Origin: Deltaproteobacteria bacterium
GTDB lineage: Bacteria > Desulfobacterota > DSM-4660 > Desulfatiglandales > Desulfatiglandaceae
Length of the DNA stretch: 64,000 bases
Reading direction: 5' to 3'
Assembly: GCA_019307815.1 (NCBI GenBank)
Contig: JAFDIV010000022.1
Coordinates: forward strand, 1-64,000
The position numbers and the translations under genes are program-made. Below, piece by piece: positions 20,235 to 31,036 of this stretch (position 1 is the stretch's first letter; every line of letters begins with the position of its first letter). The notes beneath the pieces were generated by a model. It was not told where the DNA came from. It searched no databases and saw only the letters and a program-made list of their open reading frames with translations.

Positions 20235-21406
20235 AGGGAGCGTTCCCTCAATCTAGGGTTCAGGATGTCTCTTAGACCTTCGCCGAAAAGGTTAAAGGCC
20301 AGTACCACAATCAGGATTGCGATCCCGGGGATAAACGTGAGCCAGGGGGCGTCAAAGATAAAGCGTTTGCCGTCCGATAGGATGTTCCCCCAGGTTGCGT
20401 GGGGTGGGGGTACGCCAAAGCCGAGAAAGCTGAGGCCCGCCTCTGTCAGGATGGCAGAGGCGATCCCAATGGTGGCTGATACCAGCACCGGGCCCAGGGC
20501 GTTTGGCATCATGTGGCGGAAGATGATGCGAAGATCCTTGAGACCCAAGGCCTTGGCAGCCATAACAAAATCCTGCTCTCGCAGGGAGAGGAATTCGGCC
20601 CTCACAAAGCGTGTGGCCCCCATCCAACTGGTGAGCCCTATCACGATCATGATGTTGTACATGCTTGCAGGCAGCAAGGCCACCACGGTCAGAATCAGGA
20701 AGAAGCTGGGGAAACAAAGCATGATGTCCACAATCCGCATGATCAATGTATCAATGGTCATGATAGGTAGAGAGATTAGTACCCACGAGCGTCCCTGCGG
20801 CTGCCCTGAAGATGGGGATGCCTTCCCAAATGAGAGGTAGAAGAAAAGGGCTGCTGCGGCCAGGGTGAGAAACCCTGGCAAAGGCAAGCCAAAATAGAAA
20901 AGGATGAGAGCTGAGCAAAGGAGACAAAAGGCCAAGAGGTGGCCACTGCGCACATGGGCGCTGCCATAATAGCCGGCAAGCCCTCCCATGAAAATGCCTA
21001 TGAGGACCGAAATGCCCACTGCCACAAATCCCACAGTAAGCGATACCCAGGCACCTTGGAGCATTCGGGCGAAAACGTCTCTTCCCAGGTCGTCTGTTCC
21101 AAACAGATAAATGCCCAGGGTAGGGATCTGTTCAGGTGTGAGAATCTCCACATTCGGCTTGGATAGCGGTGGTAACAGTTTTTCCTGCAACCTCACCATG
21201 GCAGGGTCAAACACAGGGTGGGGGCCGGAGGTGAGAAACAGGCCCAAGACCGCCACAGCAAAGAACAGAAGAAAGATCACCAGCCCACTGAAGGCCATTT
21301 TATTGGTGCTGAGAAGGTGCCAGAATTCCTGGGCCCGCGTTCGCCTGGGCGCCTGGGGGGCCTGCAATGTCTCTGACCAGGAATATGGGGCTTGAGCTTT
21401 TTCCAT
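20231..21406 (-). CDS. oppC: oligopeptide ABC transporter permease (OppC-like) with a membrane insertion
   Basis: The 391-residue permease is about 90 longer than usual. The N-terminal OppC segment (WHLLSTNKMAFSGLVIFLLF) is present. After LIGIFMGGLAGYYGS an extra block of about 75 residues supplies two or three more hydrophobic helices (LLAFCLLCSALILFYF, FLTLAAAALFFYLSF) before the core resumes at IMRIVDIMLCFPSFFLILTV. The EAA loop (MAAKALGLKDLRIIFRHMMP) is intact, so the permease should couple to its ATPases. It overlaps oppD by 4 bp and oppB by 1 bp. Confidence 0.9.
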   Translation of the reverse strand: MEKAQAPYSWSETLQAPQAPRRTRAQEFWHLLSTNKMAFSGLVIFLLFFAVAVLGLFLTSGPHPVFDPAMVRLQEKLLPPLSKPNVEILTPEQIPTLGIYLFGTDDLGRDVFARMLQGAWVSLTVGFVAVGISVLIGIFMGGLAGYYGSAHVRSGHLLAFCLLCSALILFYFGLPLPGFLTLAAAALFFYLSFGKASPSSGQPQGRSWVLISLPIMTIDTLIMRIVDIMLCFPSFFLILTVVALLPASMYNIMIVIGLTSWMGATRFVRAEFLSLREQDFVMAAKALGLKDLRIIFRHMMPNALGPVLVSATIGIASAILTEAGLSFLGFGVPPPHATWGNILSDGKRFIFDAPWLTFIPGIAILIVVLAFNLFGEGLRDILNPRLRERSL

Positions 21407-22365
21407 TACAGCCTAATCCTCGGATCCACCACAAGATACAAGAGATCAGATAGAAAGGTCCCGGCCAGTACCAGGACAGCGGACACAAAATTCACCGTCA
21501 GAATCACCGGATAGTCCCGCGCCAGGATGGCCTCGTAGGCCATCCTGCCCATGCCGGGCCAGGAAAAGATGGATTCAATGATCACAGAACCACCAATCAG
21601 TCCGGGCAATATGAGACCGAACATGGTAACAAAAGGCAGGAGGGCATTTCTAAGGGCATGTTTGTAATGGACCTGATCCGGGTGCAGGCCCTTGGCAATG
21701 GCCGTGCGAATGTAGTCTTGTCCCTCCACCTCCAACATCTGGCTCCTTACATAGCGGGACAGCACCGCGATGCCGCCAGTGGCCCCCAGGACCGAAGGAA
21801 GCAGTAGGTGCCACACCCGGTCCATGATCATGGGAGGCCACGGGCCCCCACTCAGACCAAAGGTCTCCATGCCGATGACCGGAACATGGAACCGTGTCAC
21901 CACAAAGATGATGAGTACATAAGCAAAAAAGAACCCAGGGATGGAGATGAGCAGATAAGAAAAGAACGTAACGCTGCGGTCATAAATACCCCCTCTATGT
22001 ATGGCAGAGCGGATTCCCAAGGGAAATGAAAGGGTCCAGGTAAGGAGTGTTCCCACAATGAAAAGGGGCAGGCTGTTTAAGAAGCGATCCCAGATTTTAC
22101 CAAGGACCGGGCGATTGTCTTTCCAGGATATGGTTTTCCCCGTGAAGAGGTCCTTGTAGAACAGGACGTATTGCTCATAGAGGGGTTTGTCCAGATGGAA
22201 TGCCTTTTGAAACCGTTCCACCAGCTCCGGGGTGAACTTGGGGTTCAGGGGATTGACCTGGCTAGGTTTCCCAGGGGCCAAGTGGATGATCAAAAAGGAG
22301 ACAATGGAGACGAAAAATAGAGTTATGGTCTTTTGAACCGCGCTCCTTGCAATAAATGAAAGCAT
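21406..22365 (-). CDS. oppB: oligopeptide ABC transporter permease (OppB-like)
   Basis: The 319-residue inner-membrane protein has six predicted membrane helices and the family N-terminus (TITLFFVSIVSFLIIHLAPG). The EAA motif region is RTAIAKGLHPDQVHYKHALR near residue 220. The C-terminal DPRIRL tail is typical. The operon begins here, preceded by a 376-bp gap containing an AT-rich inverted repeat. The solute-binding gene lies upstream and may be transcribed separately. Confidence 0.93.
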   Translation of the reverse strand: MLSFIARSAVQKTITLFFVSIVSFLIIHLAPGKPSQVNPLNPKFTPELVERFQKAFHLDKPLYEQYVLFYKDLFTGKTISWKDNRPVLGKIWDRFLNSLPLFIVGTLLTWTLSFPLGIRSAIHRGGIYDRSVTFFSYLLISIPGFFFAYVLIIFVVTRFHVPVIGMETFGLSGGPWPPMIMDRVWHLLLPSVLGATGGIAVLSRYVRSQMLEVEGQDYIRTAIAKGLHPDQVHYKHALRNALLPFVTMFGLILPGLIGGSVIIESIFSWPGMGRMAYEAILARDYPVILTVNFVSAVLVLAGTFLSDLLYLVVDPRIRL

Positions 22366-22741
22366 AGAGAACCTCGAAGGGTTAAGGTTTAGTATCTTAC
22401 GAACAAATTCGCTCAGGAAATGGGAAGGAAATTCGTTTTTGGATACAAATAAATGTCAAATTCCAAAATCCCAATGTCAAATCAATGTCAAATGTCAAAT
22501 GACCAAGTAGGAGTGAGACTCGGACAAAGCTGCCTGTATCTATTGCTCGTCCCTTCTATACGCTGCTCTACGAGCCACTTTTTGGCATTGAGGCATTTGG
22601 ATTTCATTTGGCATTTGTCATTTTTGATTTATCCGAGTTAAGTATAATGTCTAGTGTCTAGGTCATCCATGTAAGCATTAGGTGCTCATTTTGCCTCTGG
22701 CCTAATGCCTAAAGCCCATCATGGGTTTTTGATATTCCCTT
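22366..22741. other. intergenic region with a hairpin-like repeat element
   Basis: No gene. It contains the repeat described at 22441-22640 and, at 22660-22720, short degenerate repeats of the kind GCATTAGG / GCCTAATGCC / GCCTAAAGCC. Confidence 0.5.
22441..22640. repeat. AT-rich inverted-arm repeat (ATGTCAAAT type)
   Basis: The left arm (22441-22503) has repeated ATGTCAAAT units. The right arm (22600-22640) is an approximate inverted copy (CATTTGGCATTTGTCATTTTTGATTTATCC). About 90 bp of unrelated sequence lies between. It resembles a MITE-like intergenic element. Confidence 0.5.
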
Positions 22742-24853
22742 CTATCCATCAGGACTAAAGCTTGGGACCTGAGGTAACTTAATCCACTTGTTGAAATAGA
22801 AAGTATAGTCCCCGGTTTTTGTGGGAGTGATCTTTCGATAGACCACATTCCCGTTTTCATCCACATCCTTTATCACAATGCGTTTGTCCAGAACCGCTGT
22901 CCATTTGCTGACATACAGGAAGGTATAGGGTTGCTCATGGGCAATGATCTCATGGAGTTTGTGACAATAGGCCACCTGTTTTTCATGGTTGTATTCCTGA
23001 CGGATCTTGATGATAAGGTCATCGGCTTCCTTGTTTTTAAATCCCACGAAATTGAGCTGATAGGGATGGGTTTGGCTGGAATGCCATATTTGGTAAAGAT
23101 CCGGCTCTATGCCCATCTGCCACCCCAGAATTACGGCATCGAAATCCGCCTTGTCGATACGCTCCTGGATGAACACAGACCACTCCAGTACATCAGTGCG
23201 CACATCAATGCCTATTCGTTTCCAGGCATCCTGCGCAATGGCCAACACGGCCTTGCGTAGGTCGTTTCCACTGTTGGTGATGAGGGTAAACTGCATCCTT
23301 TTTCCATCCTTCTCCAGCCATCCCTCCTTATTCCTCTTCCATCCGGCCTGCGCCAGTAATGCAAGGGCACCTTTCGGGTCATACGGCACTGGTTTTATAT
23401 TGTGATTATAATAGTCTGTCTGTTTGACAAAGGGTCCTGTTATCCGCTCTCCTTGACCGTATAAGACATATCTTATGATCTCATCCACATTAATGGCCAT
23501 ACTGAGGGCGAGCCGAACCCGCCTGTCCTTAAAAGGCTCCCGCCGCATGTTATAACCTATGTAGGTGTAGCCGAATGAGGTGCCGGAAAAACTCTGGAAC
23601 CTGGGGTCCTGTGTAAGCCTTGCCACCTGGTGGGGTTGGACACTATAGCTATCCACTGTACCAGCATAAAACTCCATCTCTTGGGTGAGCAGGTCCGGAA
23701 TGATTCTGAACACATACTCCTTATAATTCGGAGGTCCTTCCCAATACTGCTCAAAGCGGTCCAGGATGATATATTGGTCCGCCTTCCACTCCCTGAATAC
23801 AAACGGCCCGCAGCCAATGGGGTGGCGGTTAAAGCGGCTCTGCCTGATGGAAAAGGTCTCTGGGTCCATTCCCCGCTCTAGGGCCTCTTTTCTAAGGGCC
23901 TTTTTATTAAGCAGGTGCTCGGGAAGGATCCCGATACCCCATGTGCCAAGGGCAGGGGAGTAAAGGCGTTTGTACACCACCTTAACAGTAAGGGAATCCA
24001 CCACTTGTACTTCCTTTACTGGCTCATAGTCTGCTATGCGGGGTGAAAGATTCTTGGGGTCCATGATGGCCTTATAGGTGAAGGCAACGTCGCGGGCAGT
24101 AAAGGGATGGCCATCGTGGAATCGTACATTCGGTCGCAGGTGAAAGACGATTACAGGATTGTGCTCGGTGGCAGGGAGAAGTTTGCGGGCAAGGCGTTTG
24201 CGCTGCTCGGGCTCCAATGAAGGCAAGGCCGTGAGATATCTCCAGCCCTCAAAAGAGGAAAAATAATGCTTCCCTAACAGGGCGGTGAGGTTTTTAAAGA
24301 GATCCTGATCCACTTGCTCGAGGGTCAACTTAATGCGTGCCGGGGCGTGGACACTCACTGTTACCTGTTTTTTCCCCACCTTGGCAGATGTGGTAAAGTC
24401 CTTGGGGGGTAAAAGCTCTATCTTCTGTATGAGGCCAAGGGTGGTGCGCAGGTCCGGGTCAGGGGCTTTCTCAGGATCGTAGGTTTTCAAAAATGTAAAC
24501 AGCTCCTGTGCGGTGACATGGCCCAGCCCGGGCACGAGGGCCTCTTGGTTCACGTAAAAGAATGCCTCTTCATAAATTTCCCAAGACCTGGCCAGCCTGC
24601 CTCGGAAGCGGAGATTTTCATCCCTGTCAATGAGCCCTTCAAATACGAGGGATTCGATCTGGCTGCTGGCTGAATCGGCCGAAAGGATGGGGTTGAGGAT
24701 ACTGGCATCACCTATGGAGGCCGTGACATATTGCACCAGACGTTGGGGATTTCCTTTTGTCTGCTCCTCGTAGGTGGGAACCCAGAAATAGGATTGGAGG
24801 AGAAAAAGGATCAATAGGATTGGGATAAGCACGAGGAGGCGTTTAATGGTCAT
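22742..24853 (-). CDS. peptide-binding protein (SBP_bac_5) with a large internal insertion
   Basis: The 703-residue periplasmic or membrane-anchored solute-binding protein presumably feeds the OppBCDF transporter. An N-terminal hydrophobic anchor (residues 4-24) lacks a lipobox cysteine. Family 5 motifs occur at residues about 60-95 (ASILNPILSADSASSQI, FEGLIDRDENLRF) and again from about 255 (VIVFHLRPNVRFHDGHPFTA). The roughly 160 residues between (about 97-250) replace the usual short link and form an extra helical and beta domain. The C-terminal lobe is normal (LSMAINVDEIIRYVLYGQGE). The gene is separated from oppB by 376 bp. Confidence 0.88.
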   Translation of the reverse strand: MTIKRLLVLIPILLILFLLQSYFWVPTYEEQTKGNPQRLVQYVTASIGDASILNPILSADSASSQIESLVFEGLIDRDENLRFRGRLARSWEIYEEAFFYVNQEALVPGLGHVTAQELFTFLKTYDPEKAPDPDLRTTLGLIQKIELLPPKDFTTSAKVGKKQVTVSVHAPARIKLTLEQVDQDLFKNLTALLGKHYFSSFEGWRYLTALPSLEPEQRKRLARKLLPATEHNPVIVFHLRPNVRFHDGHPFTARDVAFTYKAIMDPKNLSPRIADYEPVKEVQVVDSLTVKVVYKRLYSPALGTWGIGILPEHLLNKKALRKEALERGMDPETFSIRQSRFNRHPIGCGPFVFREWKADQYIILDRFEQYWEGPPNYKEYVFRIIPDLLTQEMEFYAGTVDSYSVQPHQVARLTQDPRFQSFSGTSFGYTYIGYNMRREPFKDRRVRLALSMAINVDEIIRYVLYGQGERITGPFVKQTDYYNHNIKPVPYDPKGALALLAQAGWKRNKEGWLEKDGKRMQFTLITNSGNDLRKAVLAIAQDAWKRIGIDVRTDVLEWSVFIQERIDKADFDAVILGWQMGIEPDLYQIWHSSQTHPYQLNFVGFKNKEADDLIIKIRQEYNHEKQVAYCHKLHEIIAHEQPYTFLYVSKWTAVLDKRIVIKDVDENGNVVYRKITPTKTGDYTFYFNKWIKLPQVPSFSPDG

Positions 24854-25104
24854 TTCTCTATAACCGCTTTTTTTGGAGTTTCCCTAATATAATCAAGAAA
24901 TTGAACTTAATGCTTCGCGCCATGGGAGTCAAGCTAAAATGGGTGGAGGGAAATGACATAGGTAGCAGGTGCATATTCGGTACACAGCCCCGTAATCGAT
25001 AAGGGGGATAAGAGCTTATAGTGATCGACTTTTACTGTAACAGGAGTTATATTTCGCTATGCAAAAGCCTAACAAAATTATCAAACCTAGACAGCGAGGG
25101 GGAA

Positions 25105-25512
25105 ATGAACCAGATTGTTCGAAGACTGGGCATGGTTTTCTCGGCAGGGGCCTTGGGCGGGCTTGTGAACAGCTTGGCTGTCTGGTTTTTCGGGGCCAAG
25201 GGAATCACAGCCAGCCTGGGGGTTAATATGGCGCCGCATCTGACGGCCTCCTGGCTTTATCCCCGGATCGTCTGGGGCGGGATATTTGGGGCCCTATTTC
25301 TTGTTCCCGTCCTGCGCGGGTCGATTTTTTGGCGGGGATTGCTTTGGAGTCTTGGGCCAACGGCGGTTCAGCTGCTTGTGGTCTTTCCCACAAAGGCAGG
25401 TAAAGGGATGATGGGGTTCGAGCTAGGCACCTTGACGCCCGTATTTGTGTTATTTTTCAATTTTGTATGGGGATTTTTTGCAGCCCTGTGGCTCACAGCT
25501 ACCAGGGATTAG
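25105..25512 (+). CDS. small four-helix membrane protein of unknown function
   Basis: The 135-residue protein begins MNQIVRRLGMVFSAGALGGL and has about four hydrophobic helices, with conserved-looking glycine and tryptophan residues (LVNSLAVWFFGAKGI, IVWGGIFGALFLVPVLRG). ATG at 25105 follows GAGGGGG, while an upstream in-frame start lacks a ribosome binding site. It is the only plus-strand gene between the peptide transporter and the methionine-cycle genes. I do not recognise a family. Confidence 0.7.
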   Translation: MNQIVRRLGMVFSAGALGGLVNSLAVWFFGAKGITASLGVNMAPHLTASWLYPRIVWGGIFGALFLVPVLRGSIFWRGLLWSLGPTAVQLLVVFPTKAGKGMMGFELGTLTPVFVLFFNFVWGFFAALWLTATRD

Positions 25513-25576
25513 AATAGACCCAGCCCCCACCTCTGCTTGAACTTATGGGTCAGGCTCGAGGCCGGGGCTGAGCTCA

Positions 25577-26911
<1,335 letters not shown>

Positions 26912-27071
26912 TCACGGTATTAAGTTTTCGAGAATATAGTGACGGAAAATTCTCTCACTGTGTTGTTTGTCATTAGTCATTAGTGATTTTGACATTCATG
27001 CCTTAAGGTTTTCCTTGGGCCTTTAGCCTTTGACCTTTCACCTTATGCCTTGCGTCCCAAGCCTTAGTATG

Positions 27072-28235
27072 TCATGAAATTGCCCTTTTCAGGTCTTCCA
27101 CCAGGTCGGTCTTCTCCCATGTAAATTCGGGTAGTTCCCTGCCGAAGTGGCCGTAATTGGCCGTTTTCCTGTAAATGGGCCTTAGGAGATCCAGTCTTTC
27201 TATAATGGCAGCGGGACGGAGATCGAATTTCTTGAGCACAAGCTGGGTAAGCTCCTGGCTGGATACAACCCCGGTGCTGTACGCCCCCACCATAACCGAG
27301 ACCGGGTGTGCCCGGCCTATGGTGTATGCCACCTGGATCTCGCATTTTTCCGCCAGCCCTGCTGCCACAATGTTCTTTGCAATATAGCGGCACATATAAG
27401 AGGCACTTCGGTCCACTTTTGTGGGATCCTTGCCTGAAAAGGCCCCCCCACCGTGGTATCCGAAGCCTCCATAAGTGTCCATAATGATCTTTCTACCTGT
27501 CAGCCCACAGTCTCCCAATGGGCCGCCCACCACGAACCGGCCTGTGGTGTTGATGAAGTACTGGGTATTCTTGTCCAGCATATCGTGGGGAATCACAGCC
27601 CGTATAACTTCTTCAATGATAGCTTCCTTGAGGGTCTCGTAGTTCACGTCAGGGTCGTGTTGCGCTGCAATGACTACCGTGTGGACCCGAACGGGCTTGC
27701 CCTCCACATATTCAACAGTGACTTGTGATTTGCCATCAGGCCTTAGCCAGGGAAGCTTGCCCGATTTTCTCACATGTGCAAGCCTTCGGGTGAGGTTATG
27801 GGCCAGATAGATGGGCATGGGCATCAGTGAGGGTGTATCAGTACAGGCGTAGCCGAACATAAGACCTTGGTCGCCTGCACCTTGTTCTTTGTATAGCCCT
27901 TTGCCGTTTACGCCTATTGCGATGTCAGGAGACTGTTTGTCAATGCTTGAGAGCACTGCACAAGTTTGCCAATCAAAGCCCATGGAGGAGTTGTTATACC
28001 CAATATCTTTAATGGTCTCACGGACCACATCGGGCATATCCACATACGCACTAGTGGTAATCTCCCCTGCGATGATTGCCATGCCCGTGGTGACTAATGT
28101 TTCACAAGCAACCCTTGCATGTTTGTCCTGTTCCAGTATCTTGTCTAAAATGTGATCAGATATCTGGTCAGCTATCTTGTCTGGATGCCCCTCTGTTACG
28201 GACTCAGACGTGAAAAGGAAATTGGATGATTTCAT
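27072..28235 (-). CDS. metK: S-adenosylmethionine synthetase
   Basis: Makes S-adenosylmethionine from ATP and methionine. Signatures are [16 protein letters not shown] near the N-terminus, [12 protein letters not shown] near residue 118 and [17 protein letters not shown] near 258. ATG at 28235 is preferred because AAAGGAG lies 9 nt upstream; the upstream TTG overlaps that site. The protein is 387 residues, normal for bacteria. It sits between panC and ahcY, separated from ahcY by 170 bp without an obvious riboswitch. Confidence 0.95.
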   Translation of the reverse strand: MKSSNFLFTSESVTEGHPDKIADQISDHILDKILEQDKHARVACETLVTTGMAIIAGEITTSAYVDMPDVVRETIKDIGYNNSSMGFDWQTCAVLSSIDKQSPDIAIGVNGKGLYKEQGAGDQGLMFGYACTDTPSLMPMPIYLAHNLTRRLAHVRKSGKLPWLRPDGKSQVTVEYVEGKPVRVHTVVIAAQHDPDVNYETLKEAIIEEVIRAVIPHDMLDKNTQYFINTTGRFVVGGPLGDCGLTGRKIIMDTYGGFGYHGGGAFSGKDPTKVDRSASYMCRYIAKNIVAAGLAEKCEIQVAYTIGRAHPVSVMVGAYSTGVVSSQELTQLVLKKFDLRPAAIIERLDLLRPIYRKTANYGHFGRELPEFTWEKTDLVEDLKRAIS

Positions 28236-28274
28236 CTTATATGCTCCTTTCAAGTATTAGGTATATTGATTGTT

Positions 28275-29123
28275 TCACTTTCTCTTTAGGATTTGATTGT
28301 CGATAAGCCGCGTGTGACCAACCTTAACCGCTAGTGCCAAAAGGGCCTCTTGATCAATACGGTCCATGTCTTCAAGGGTCACTGGATCGCAGATGCTCAC
28401 ATAATCAATCTCAGTGAAAGGGTGTTCTTTTATTAAGGCCTCCACTGCTCGGACAATGGCTTTGGCATCGGTTTCCCCTTTTCTGAGCATTTCATCGGCC
28501 AATTCCAAGGACTTTTTAAGGGAAAGTGCTGAGGGCCTTTGCTCTTGGGTAAGGTAGGCGTTTCGCGAACTCATGGCAAGGCCATCTGCCTCCCGCACAG
28601 TGGGCACGCCGATGATCTGGATATCCATGTTCAAGTCCATGGCCATTCTGCTGATTACCGCCAGTTGCTGATAATCCTTTTGGCCGAATATGGCAATATG
28701 TGGCTTGGTTATGTTGAAGAGCTTACACACCACCGTGGTAACGCCGTCAAAATGGCCAGGTCTGGACAGGCCACAAAGGTGTTGTGTCAGCTTTTCGACC
28801 TTTACAGTGGTCTGAAATCCTTCGGGATACATTTCCTCTACCGGAGGCATAAATACTATGTCCACCCCGACACTCCGGGCCTTTTCCAGATCGCCCTCTG
28901 GATCCCTTGGGTATCTCTCATAGTCCTCCGACGGGCCGAACTGGGTGGGATTCACGAATATGCTTATGATTAGCTTGTTTGCATGCCTTTTCCCTACCCT
29001 CATGAGTTCCAGGTGGGCCTCATGGAGGTAGCCCATGGTAGGTACAAGGGCGATGGTATGGCCTGCTGAGCGCATGGCATCAGCAACACTTTGCATCTCG
29101 CGGACTGTTTCAATTATTTTCAT
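28275..29123 (-). CDS. panC: pantothenate synthetase
   Basis: Condenses pantoate and beta-alanine using ATP in CoA synthesis. This 282-residue protein shows the nucleotidyltransferase motif (LVPTMGYLHEAHLEL), the ISIFVNPTQFGPSEDYERYPR block, GHFDGVTTVVCKLFNI, and the KMSKS-like AMSSRNAYL. The start is ATG 29123. It precedes metK by 40 bp and is probably in the same transcript. Confidence 0.95.
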   Translation of the reverse strand: MKIIETVREMQSVADAMRSAGHTIALVPTMGYLHEAHLELMRVGKRHANKLIISIFVNPTQFGPSEDYERYPRDPEGDLEKARSVGVDIVFMPPVEEMYPEGFQTTVKVEKLTQHLCGLSRPGHFDGVTTVVCKLFNITKPHIAIFGQKDYQQLAVISRMAMDLNMDIQIIGVPTVREADGLAMSSRNAYLTQEQRPSALSLKKSLELADEMLRKGETDAKAIVRAVEALIKEHPFTEIDYVSICDPVTLEDMDRIDQEALLALAVKVGHTRLIDNQILKRK

Positions 29124-29450
29124 GGCAGGTCCCCGTGTAATTAGATTTTGATATTATCCCAGATTATGCGCTAATATTTGAAATTGGTCCCTGGGGTAAT
29201 ATGATACATTGTCGCAATACCACTCGACTAGTGAAGGGTAATGGAACATTCCCTCCGCTACGTTCGCTACGCCATCCGTGGCTCCGCTCACTGCGGATTT
29301 TGTCTCCTTCGCTCTCCTGCTCAAGAGCCAAAATACGCCGCTTCGGGAACATCCCATTACCCCACCTCACTTCGGTTGTCATTCGCCCATAATCTGGGAT
29401 TATGCCCTGGCCTCTTTTGGGCTGGCCGGAAGGACTTTATAAAGTCCTGT
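29124..29450. other. intergenic region occupied by a MITE-like element
   Basis: No gene. Almost all of it is the 245-bp inverted-repeat element at 29156-29400. The remainder contains no clear signal. Confidence 0.5.
29156..29400. repeat. 245-bp MITE-like element with 16-bp terminal inverted repeats
   Basis: The left end ATCCCAGATTATGCGC and the right end GCCCATAATCTGGGAT match at 15 of 16 positions as inverted repeats. Inside, a second inverted pair (GGGTAATGGAACAT near 29236, with its approximate complement near 29350) makes it foldable. No transposase gene lies inside. No clear target duplication was seen. Confidence 0.65.
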
Positions 29451-30113
29451 CTAGACAGCGTGTTTTTCTCTTGAGCTAAGGGGTACATAGTACTGGGTCC
29501 CTGTGCGTATGGCCATAATTTCCCTTACAAGATCATCCAGATCTTCGGGTATGTTCACAAAATCAATGTCTGAGGCGTTTACTACCAATAATGGCGAGTC
29601 AGAGTAATGGAAGAAAAACTCGTTAAAGGCCTGATTAATGGCATCCAGGTATTCCCAGGCTAGCCCCTTTTCGTATTTCCTGCCCCGTTTTTTGATCCGC
29701 TCCATCAGTACTTCAGTTCGCGCCTGAAGAAAGATCACCAAATCAGGAGTGGCCACCTGCTGTTCAAGAAGACGGAATATCTGATCATAGAGCCAAAATT
29801 CATTTTCATCAAGGTTGACACTGGCAAATAACCGGTCCTTTTGGAAGAGGTAGTCAGCAATAACTACTTTTTTAAAGAGATTCATCTGCCCGATCTCAGT
29901 ACTTTGCTGATACCTCCTTAAAAGGAAAAAGAGCTGGGTTTGAAATCTGAATTTTTGGGGATCCCGATAAAAGTCGGGGAGAAAGGGATTGTCTTCTGTG
30001 CGTTCAAGTAGGGCTATGCCGTTCAGCCGTTCAGAAAGTAAGGTCGCGAGGCTGGTTTTTCCGACCCCTAGAGGACCCTCTACCACAATATATGTATGTC
30101 TTACTTCTGGCAT
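29451..30113 (-). CDS. deoxynucleoside kinase family protein
   Basis: The 220-residue protein has the P-loop GPLGVGKT near residue 15, an LLERTEDNPFLPDFY segment that matches the family's ERT/D-NPFL motif, and the LID region with DLVIFLQAR followed by a basic KKRGRKYE stretch. It phosphorylates deoxyadenosine, deoxyguanosine or other deoxynucleosides for dNTP salvage; the exact substrate is unclear. Upstream is rsmA, downstream the MITE-like element. Confidence 0.88.
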   Translation of the reverse strand: MPEVRHTYIVVEGPLGVGKTSLATLLSERLNGIALLERTEDNPFLPDFYRDPQKFRFQTQLFFLLRRYQQSTEIGQMNLFKKVVIADYLFQKDRLFASVNLDENEFWLYDQIFRLLEQQVATPDLVIFLQARTEVLMERIKKRGRKYEKGLAWEYLDAINQAFNEFFFHYSDSPLLVVNASDIDFVNIPEDLDDLVREIMAIRTGTQYYVPLSSREKHAV

Positions 30114-30187
30114 TGGTTTGTCCGGAAATCAAGTACCTATTTGAAGGGATAGTGGTTTATTCAAAAGCATTACAACTTAGCATTTCG

Positions 30188-31036
30188 TTAGGATATTGTC
30201 AACTTAAGGGCATTTGCCAAACATATGAATTCATCCGGCTCCAGGGTTTCGGCCCTCCTGGAGGGATTGATCCCGCAGGATTCCATAGCCGCAAGCAGTG
30301 TTTCCCTGTCCCAAGTCCCTGGCGCTCCCAGCAGAGCATTTATAAGGGTTTTACGTCTCTGGGAAAAGGCTGGTTTGACCACCCTACGAAGTTCTTTGTC
30401 AGAGACAGGGGCATGTGGCCAGGGGTGGTTGAAATCGAGTTCCACTACCATGGACTCCACCTTGGGTCTTGGCACAAAGGAGCCGCTTGAGACCTTGAAA
30501 AGCTTCCTGGCTCTGGCCCTGTAGCGGAGCATAACGGTTATGGCCCCATAGGATTTGCTCCCCGGCCCTGATATGAGCCTTTCAGCAAATTCGCGCTGAA
30601 ACATCAAAATAGCTCGGTCCATACACTGCCGGTTGGCAACGAGCTTTGCCACAAGTGGTGATGAGATATTATAAGGCAGATTGCCTAAGGCCAGAATCTT
30701 GGTTTCAAAGAATTCTTTTAACTCCTCAAAGTCTAGCTTTAGGATATCCCCTAGAATCAGGGTGACATTGTTGAGGGATTCCTGATGAAGTATCATCTCA
30801 AGCCTCTTGAAGAGCTCTGGGTCCTTTTCAATGGCAACCACGTGCCTTACGATTCGGGCCAACGCAATGGTGAGCGCGCCCATACCCGGTCCTATTTCCA
30901 GTACGGTATCCGAAGGGCCAAATCGGCTATGTGCGATAATCTTTTGGGCAATGGATCTATTGACCAAGAAGCACTGACCGAGCCTTTTTTTTGGATGAAA
31001 GACCATATGCTGAGGGGCACGACTATGGTCGTTCAA
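30188..31036 (-). CDS. rsmA: 16S rRNA dimethyladenosine transferase
   Basis: RsmA/KsgA dimethylates two adjacent adenines near the 3' end of 16S rRNA. The 282-residue protein has the N-terminal LGQCFLVNRSIAQKI, the SAM motif EIGPGMGALT and the NLPYNISSPL catalytic motif (N-L-P-Y). The C-terminal helical domain with KPAFSQRRKTL is present. It overlaps the upstream DUF2062 gene by 14 bp. Confidence 0.93.
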   Translation of the reverse strand: MNDHSRAPQHMVFHPKKRLGQCFLVNRSIAQKIIAHSRFGPSDTVLEIGPGMGALTIALARIVRHVVAIEKDPELFKRLEMILHQESLNNVTLILGDILKLDFEELKEFFETKILALGNLPYNISSPLVAKLVANRQCMDRAILMFQREFAERLISGPGSKSYGAITVMLRYRARARKLFKVSSGSFVPRPKVESMVVELDFNHPWPHAPVSDKELRRVVKPAFSQRRKTLINALLGAPGTWDRETLLAAMESCGINPSRRAETLEPDEFICLANALKLTIS

